The translations under genes and the position numbers were made by a program. Positions 6,211 to 11,081 of a stretch of DNA of 11,081 nt are shown here, in pieces. The stretch is taken from positions 1-11,081 of the forward strand of contig JAGATI010000200.1 in NCBI GenBank assembly GCA_017621295.1. Direction: 5' to 3'. Source of the DNA: Clostridia bacterium. GTDB lineage: Bacteria > Bacillota_A > Clostridia > TANB77 > CAG-508. Positions within the stretch are counted from its first letter, which is position 1. Every line of letters begins with the position of its first letter. The notes beneath the pieces are model-generated. The model searched no databases, was not told the DNA's origin, and worked only from the letters and a program-made list of their open reading frames with translations.

Positions 6211-6253
6211 ATGGTTGCGAATGAAACAAAAGCATTTGCTTTGTCATAACCAT
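6211..6253. repeat. Imperfect inverted repeat in the HTH gene leader, possible operator
   Basis: ATGGTT...ATGA..CAAA.GC (from 6211) is mirrored by GCTTTGTCATAACCAT (6238-6253) around an ATTT loop, with small bulges. It begins 1 base after the -10 and ends before the ribosome binding site, so it covers the likely transcription start. That is where an autorepressor would bind; a 5' leader hairpin is the alternative. Confidence 0.5.
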
Positions 6254-6254
6254 A

Positions 6255-6283
6255 AGTATATCATATAATAGTAGACAAATCAA
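6255..6283 (-). promoter_or_regulatory. SigA-type promoter of the HTH gene
   Basis: On the - strand TTGATT (6283-6278), exactly 17 bases, then TATACT (6260-6255). Matches are four of six and five of six to the consensus. The leader to ATG 6179 would be about 70 bases. This is the best vegetative promoter in the window. Confidence 0.65.
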
Positions 6284-6341
6284 GGAAAATTACTGCACAT
6301 TTATCTTTCCAAATAAATAATAAAATCTGTCCATTCCGCTT

Positions 6342-9170
6342 CTATCTTTCTAAATACTTCTTCAAAAACTTCCCTGTATAGCTCTTCTCATTTTTGACAA
6401 TTTGTTCTGGGGTACCAATGCCTATTACTTCTCCTCCCCCATCTCCTCCTTCTGGTCCTAGGTCTATAATATGGTCACAAGTTTTTATTAAATCTAAATT
6501 GTGCTCTATTACAATAATGCTGTTACCAGTATCTACAAGTCTTTGTAATATGTTTACTAATTTGTGAACATCTGCAATATGAAGACCTGTTGTTGGTTCA
6601 TCTAATATATATAATGTTTTACCAGTTGCTCTTTTAGAAAGTTCTGTGGCAAGTTTTACACGTTGTGCCTCTCCTCCAGATAATGTTGTAGATGGTTGTC
6701 CAAGTTTTATATAGCCAAGTCCTACATCATATAAAGTTTGAATTTTTTGTTTTATCTTAGGAATATTTTCAAAAAATACTAAAGCTTCTTCTACTGTCAT
6801 ATCTAATACATCTGCTATAGTTTTACCTTTATATTTTACCTCTAAAGTTTCATGATTATATCTTTTGCCATTACATACTTCACATGGTACATAAATATCT
6901 GGCAAAAAGTGCATTTCTATTTTTAAAAGTCCATCACCAGAACAACTTTCACATCTTCCTCCTGGTACATTAAAGCTAAATCTTCCTTTTTGATATCCTC
7001 TCATTTTAGCTTCATTGGTTCCTGCAAAAATATCACGAATAATATCGAATACTCCTGTATAAGTAGCTGGATTAGAACGTGGTGTTCTGCCAATAGGTGA
7101 TTGATCTATATTAATAATTTTGTCTATATTTTCTATACCTTTTATAGATTTACACTTACCTGGTTTTTCATTTGACTTATTTATTTCTTTTGCAATTGTT
7201 TTATATAATATTTCATTTACAAGTGTACTCTTACCTGAACCAGATACTCCTGTAACACATGTAAATAATCCTAGTGGAAATTTAACATTAATATTTTTTA
7301 AATTATTTTCTTTTGCGCCTATTACCTCTATAGATTTTCCTTTTACTGGTTTTCTTCTTTTCTTTGGAACTTCTATTTGTTTTCTACCACTTAAATATTC
7401 ACCTGTAATAGAATCTTTAATTAATTTAATTTCTTCAGCAGTTCCTTGTGCCATTACATTTCCTCCATGTACACCTGCACCTGGTCCTATATCTATAATT
7501 TGGTCTGCAGCATACATTGTATCTTCATCATGTTCTACTACTATAAGTGTATTTCCTAAATCTCTTAATTTTTTTAAAGTTGCTAGTAACTTATCATTAT
7601 CTCTTTGATGTAATCCTATACTTGGTTCATCTAATATATATAGTACACCAGACAATCCAGAACCAATCTGAGTAGCTAAACGAATACGTTGTGCTTCTCC
7701 TCCAGATAATGTTCCAGCACTTCTGGATAATGTTAAATACTCAAGGCCCACATCCATTAAGAATTGAAGTCTTTTATTCATTTCTTTTAGTATTTGTTCT
7801 GATATCATACTTTCTGTTTTAGTTAATTTTAAACTGTTAATATAATCTTTTATTTTGTTGATAGGCATATTTGTTAATTCATTAATGTTTTTATCTCCTA
7901 CTTTAACAGCTAATACTTCTTCTTTTAGTCTTGCCCCATGACAATGGTCACAATCAGAATTACTCATATACATTTCATAAAAGTCACGCATACCTTGAGA
8001 TTTTGTTTCATTATGACGTCTAGTAAGTGTCGGAATAACTCCCTCAAATGGAGCTGTATATTTTCTTATACCTGCTGGAGATACATATTCAAAATCTATT
8101 TTCTCATCACCTGTACCATATAATATTTTATCTAAAAACTCACGAGGAAGCTTATTTATAGGTTTTGAGATATCTACATTATAATATTTAGCTATACTTT
8201 CAAAATACATTTTTGCCATAGTGTCGCCTTTTTTCATGGTACTTGCGCCAAAAGCTTTAACACCATCATACAAAGTTTTATTTTTATCTGGAATTATTAA
8301 ATCTTCATCTATCTTCATTAAAAAACCTATACCTGTACAGCTAGGACATGCTCCAAATGGATTATTAAAAGAGAACATGCTAGGTGTTAATTCTGGAAAA
8401 CTAAAACCGCAATCTGGACATGCATAATTTTCACTAAACAAAAGTTCTTCTTTTCCTACAACATCTATTTTTACTAATCCATCTGCATTTTTTAATGCTA
8501 CTTCTACAGATTCTGCAAGTCTGCTTCTAATGCCTTCTTTTATAACTAATCTATCTACTACTATGTCTATGTTATGCTTTTTCTTTCTATCTATTTCTAA
8601 ATCATCAGAAAGTTCTACTAAGTTTCCATCTATTATTGCACGTACAAAACCTTCTTTTTGATATTTTTCTAATAGTTTTGTGTATTCACCTTTTCTTCCT
8701 CTTATAACAGGTGCTAAGATTTGTATTTTACTTCCCGCTTCTAAACTCATTATGCTATCTAGTATTTGGTCTATTGATTGTTTTTCTATTTTTTTACCAC
8801 AAGTAGGACAATATGGAACGCCTATTCGTGCATATAATAAACGAATATAATCATATATTTCTGTTACTGTTCCTACTGTAGAACGTGGATTTTTTGAAGT
8901 TGTTTTTTGATCTATTGATATTGCTGGTGATAAACCATCTATAGATTCTACATTTGGTTTCTCCATTAATCCTAAAAATTGACGTGCATATGAAGAAAGG
9001 CTTTCCACATATCTTCTTTGACCTTCTGCATATAATGTATCAAATGCAAGTGATGATTTACCAGAACCAGAAAGACCTGTAACAACAACTAGTTTATTCT
9101 TTGGTATTTCTAAATTTATGTCTTTTAAATTATGTTCTTTTGCTCCTTTTATTATAATTTTATTATTCAT
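6342..9170 (-). CDS. uvrA: Excinuclease ABC subunit UvrA
   Basis: UvrA is the DNA-damage recognition ATPase of nucleotide excision repair. As a dimer it scans DNA and loads UvrB. The protein has 942 residues, the normal size, and all expected parts are present. The first Walker A is GLSGSGKSS (residues 32-40), followed by [12 protein letters not shown]. Zinc-binding pairs include CPTC, CPDC..CPSC and CDHC. The first signature is [12 protein letters not shown] with [14 protein letters not shown]; the second nucleotide-binding half has [10 protein letters not shown], the CESC..CEVC zinc module, [12 protein letters not shown] and [14 protein letters not shown] 9170 is the start because AAAGGGGG (9178-9185) lies 7 bases upstream; the frame runs further up, but those residues are not UvrA-like. 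The gene follows uvrB in the same direction but is separated by a hairpin and its own promoter. No LexA box is seen in front of it. Confidence 0.98.
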   Translation of the reverse strand: MNNKIIIKGAKEHNLKDINLEIPKNKLVVVTGLSGSGKSSLAFDTLYAEGQRRYVESLSSYARQFLGLMEKPNVESIDGLSPAISIDQKTTSKNPRSTVGTVTEIYDYIRLLYARIGVPYCPTCGKKIEKQSIDQILDSIMSLEAGSKIQILAPVIRGRKGEYTKLLEKYQKEGFVRAIIDGNLVELSDDLEIDRKKKHNIDIVVDRLVIKEGIRSRLAESVEVALKNADGLVKIDVVGKEELLFSENYACPDCGFSFPELTPSMFSFNNPFGACPSCTGIGFLMKIDEDLIIPDKNKTLYDGVKAFGASTMKKGDTMAKMYFESIAKYYNVDISKPINKLPREFLDKILYGTGDEKIDFEYVSPAGIRKYTAPFEGVIPTLTRRHNETKSQGMRDFYEMYMSNSDCDHCHGARLKEEVLAVKVGDKNINELTNMPINKIKDYINSLKLTKTESMISEQILKEMNKRLQFLMDVGLEYLTLSRSAGTLSGGEAQRIRLATQIGSGLSGVLYILDEPSIGLHQRDNDKLLATLKKLRDLGNTLIVVEHDEDTMYAADQIIDIGPGAGVHGGNVMAQGTAEEIKLIKDSITGEYLSGRKQIEVPKKRRKPVKGKSIEVIGAKENNLKNINVKFPLGLFTCVTGVSGSGKSTLVNEILYKTIAKEINKSNEKPGKCKSIKGIENIDKIINIDQSPIGRTPRSNPATYTGVFDIIRDIFAGTNEAKMRGYQKGRFSFNVPGGRCESCSGDGLLKIEMHFLPDIYVPCEVCNGKRYNHETLEVKYKGKTIADVLDMTVEEALVFFENIPKIKQKIQTLYDVGLGYIKLGQPSTTLSGGEAQRVKLATELSKRATGKTLYILDEPTTGLHIADVHKLVNILQRLVDTGNSIIVIEHNLDLIKTCDHIIDLGPEGGDGGGEVIGIGTPEQIVKNEKSYTGKFLKKYLER

Positions 9171-9213
9171 ATATATGCCCCCTTTAATTTGTACCATTTT
9201 AATTTCGCATTTT

Positions 9214-9242
9214 ATTATAATACATTTTTCAAAACAAAACAA
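9214..9242 (-). promoter_or_regulatory. SigA-type promoter of uvrA
   Basis: On the - strand TTGTTT (9242-9237), 17 bases, then a perfect TATAAT (9219-9214). It lies downstream of the uvrB-uvrA hairpin and gives a leader of roughly 37 bases, so uvrA can be expressed independently of uvrB. Confidence 0.5.
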
Positions 9243-9283
9243 TAGTTTGTTTTACTATTTTTAGAAAAATTTGCTTACTTATC

Positions 9284-9332
9284 ATGCAAAAGGCACATAT
9301 ACGAATTGCTTCAATACATGTGCCTTTTGCAT
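9284..9332. terminator. Hairpin between uvrB and uvrA, probable terminator
   Basis: ATGCAAAAGGCACAT (9284-9298) and its exact inverted copy (9318-9332) form a 15-base perfect stem with a 19-base loop. The inner GGCACAT/ATGTGCC stem is flanked by AAAA and TTTT, so it resembles an intrinsic terminator in both directions. The T tract is only four bases and no longer run follows, so termination may be partial. Confidence 0.6.
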
Positions 9333-9389
9333 TTACAGATTAAAGATGAAAATATCTTAATCCATTTTTTGTATTTTACAACAAACCTA

Positions 9390-11081
9390 TCATTTTGTCA
9401 AAGTTTCTAATTCTTTTATCTTGTCCCTTAATTCTGCAGCTTTTTCAAATTCCATAGAAGTGGCATGTGCTAACATTTCATCTGTTAATTTAGAAATTAA
9501 TTCTTTAATATCTATGTCTTTTTCAATATTATATTCTGTTTTCATATCTTCTATCATACTTGCTTTTATTACTTCTCTTACAGATTTTTTAATAGTTTGT
9601 GGTGTAATTCCATGTTCTTTATTATATTCCATTTGTATTTTACGTCTACGATTTGTTTCACTTATTGCTTTTTCCATACTATCTGTTAATTCATCTGCAT
9701 ACATTATAACTTTACCTTCTGTGTTTCTAGCAGCACGACCAATTGTTTGTATTAAACTTCTTTCTGAACGTAAGAAACCTTCTTTATCCGCATCTAGTAT
9801 TGCAACTAAAGACACTTCCGGAATATCTAACCCTTCTCTTAAAAGATTTATTCCTACTAATACATCAAACTCACCTAATCTTAAATCCCTTATAATCTCC
9901 ATTCTTTCTAATGCCTTTATTTCAGAATGCATATATCTTACTTTTATATCAAGACTTGCAAGATAAGAAGTTAAATCTTCTGCCATTTTTTTAGTAAGTG
10001 TTGTTACTAATACTCTTTCCTTCTTTTCTACTCTTTCTCTTATTTGTTCTATTAAATCATCTACTTGATTTGTAACTGGTTTTACTTCTATCTTTGGATC
10101 TAAAAGTCCAGTTGGTCTTATAATTTGTTCTATTACATTACTCTTAGAGTGATCTTTTTCATAATCTGCTGGTGTTGCACTAACAAAAATGACTTGGTTT
10201 ATTCTTTGTTCAAATTCATCGAATTTAAGAGGTCTATTATCAAATGCAGATGGAAGTCTAAATCCGTAATTTACTAATGATTCTTTTCTTGCTTTGTCTC
10301 CATTATACATAGCTCTTACTTGTGGTATTGTTGCATGTGATTCATCTATTAACAATAGGAAATCATCTGGAAAATAATCGAATAATGTAAATGGTGGACT
10401 CCCCTTTTCTCTACCACTAATATGTCTTGAATAATTTTCTATTCCTTGACAAAAGCCTGTCTCTTTCATCATTTCTATATCAAAATTTGTTCTTTCTTCT
10501 ATTCTTTGTGCTTCTATTAGTTTATTATTATCTTTAAAATACTTTATTCTTTCCTCTAATTCCGCTTCTATTGTTTTTATTGCTCTTTCCATTTTATCAC
10601 TTGTTGTTACATAGTGTGAATTTGGAAATATCATAACATGAGTTCTCGTAGCTATAACTTTTCCTGTTAATGGATTTATTTCTGATATTTTTTCTATTTC
10701 ATCATCCCAGAACTCTACCCTAATTGCAGATTCATTTTGGTCTGATGGATATATTTCTACTATATCTCCTTTTGCTCTAAATGTACCACGTTTAAAATCT
10801 AATTCATTTCTTGTATATTGCATAGTAATTAGCTTTTTTAATACTTCATTTCTTTCTTTTTTCATTCCCGGTCTTAATGAAACAATCATATGTTCGTAAT
10901 CGATAGGATCTCCGAAGTCCATATATACATGATACAGATGCTACTATAATTACATCTTTTGTTTCAAAAAGTGAAGCTGTTGCTGAATGACGTAGTTTAT
11001 CTATTTCGTCGTTTATAGATGCATCTTTTTCTATATATGTGTCAGAAGCGGGTAAATAGCTTTCTGGTTGATAATAATCGT
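9390..11081 (-). CDS. uvrB: Excinuclease ABC subunit UvrB, 5' partial, with a +1 frameshift
   Basis: UvrB is the helicase-like subunit that verifies damage and recruits UvrC. The gene enters from the right edge; about 95 N-terminal residues, including Walker A, lie off-window. Visible parts in order are [19 protein letters not shown] and [18 protein letters not shown] from the beta-hairpin region, then [13 protein letters not shown]. After the break come [28 protein letters not shown], Walker [42 protein letters not shown], the arginine-finger motif QTIGRAARN, and a C-terminal UVR domain ([16 protein letters not shown]) that contacts UvrC. The frame breaks at CGG 10912-10914. Skipping C10914 joins IYGL to GDP exactly as in other UvrB proteins. 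Without the shift translation ends at a TGA at 10846. The rest is intact, with no second lesion, which argues against an old pseudogene. Confidence 0.95.
10912..10914 (-). other. Frameshift site in uvrB (CTT CGG A)
   Basis: The upstream frame reads TAT GGA CTT CGG AGA TCC. The universally conserved IYGLGDP requires TAT GGA CTT GGA GAT CCT, so the C at 10914 is the extra base. No homopolymer is present. The extra base lies in a C-TTCG-G sequence flanked by GGA and TCC that could fold into a tiny hairpin. Confidence 0.88.

Noticed and set aside
7120..7608. 162-codon + strand open frame inside uvrA
   Set aside because: It lies antisense to intact, fully conserved uvrA and has no recognisable protein features. 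It exists only because AT-rich antisense frames lack stops.
9301..9312. GAATTGCTTC as a LexA box before uvrA
   Set aside because: The half-sites are GAAT/CTTC with the wrong spacing and two mismatches, and it sits in the loop of the hairpin. The real SOS control, if any, would be upstream of uvrB off-window.
9421..9966. 181-codon + strand open frame inside uvrB
   Set aside because: It is antisense to conserved UvrB motifs and shows Ser/Ile-rich noise with no ribosome binding site.
1..11081. CRISPR array, insertion sequence, tRNA or rRNA, defence island
   Set aside because: I looked for regularly spaced repeats, transposase motifs, terminal repeats with duplications and cloverleaf sequences and saw none.

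Overview
The window looks like a chromosomal segment of an AT-rich, probably spore-forming low-GC Gram-positive bacterium of the Clostridia type. Four things suggest this: very low GC in most genes; strong GGAGG-type ribosome binding sites, some serving TTG starts; a YtvI-like AI-2E permease and a Pro/Gly-rich coat-like protein; and several promoters resembling sporulation sigma-factor sites. No species can be named from the sequence alone. I see no tRNA, rRNA, CRISPR array, insertion sequence or phage gene.

Layout. On the + strand at the left edge is the 3' end of a TIGR03943/DUF1980 (YcgQ-like) gene (1-507), closed by a long hairpin (588-634). Then on the - strand, read right to left, come uvrB (cut by the right edge, 11081-9390), uvrA (9170-6342), an XRE-type HTH regulator (6179-5784), murD (5239-3833), a coat-like protein with a Pro/Gly-rich tail (3619-2960), an exceptionally cysteine-rich two-CBS-domain protein (2782-2345), a 62-residue unknown protein (2112-1924) and an AI-2E/YtvI-like permease (1810-712). 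Between murD and the HTH gene a tiny + strand gene (5575-5670) encodes a 31-residue Asn/Lys-rich peptide. It converges on the HTH gene at a shared bidirectional terminator. Most genes have their own promoter and terminator, so this is a string of mostly single-gene units rather than one operon. uvrB and uvrA together give the damage-recognition half of nucleotide excision repair, and murD is a cytoplasmic peptidoglycan-precursor ligase. The HTH gene is richer in GC and uses different codons, so it looks acquired.

Most notable observation. Two otherwise intact - strand genes, uvrB and the AI-2E permease, are each split by one extra base. In both cases the extra base is a C directly before a glycine GGN codon, which puts a CGG codon in the ribosomal A site at the break. 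I scanned about 2,900 codons in the AT-rich genes and found no other in-frame CGG. Two unrelated sequencing errors or mutations remain possible. The coincidence also fits +1 translational frameshifting or CGGN four-base reading at a hungry or unassigned CGG codon. The HTH gene contains two CGG codons at positions where arginine is expected, which argues against a genome-wide rule.
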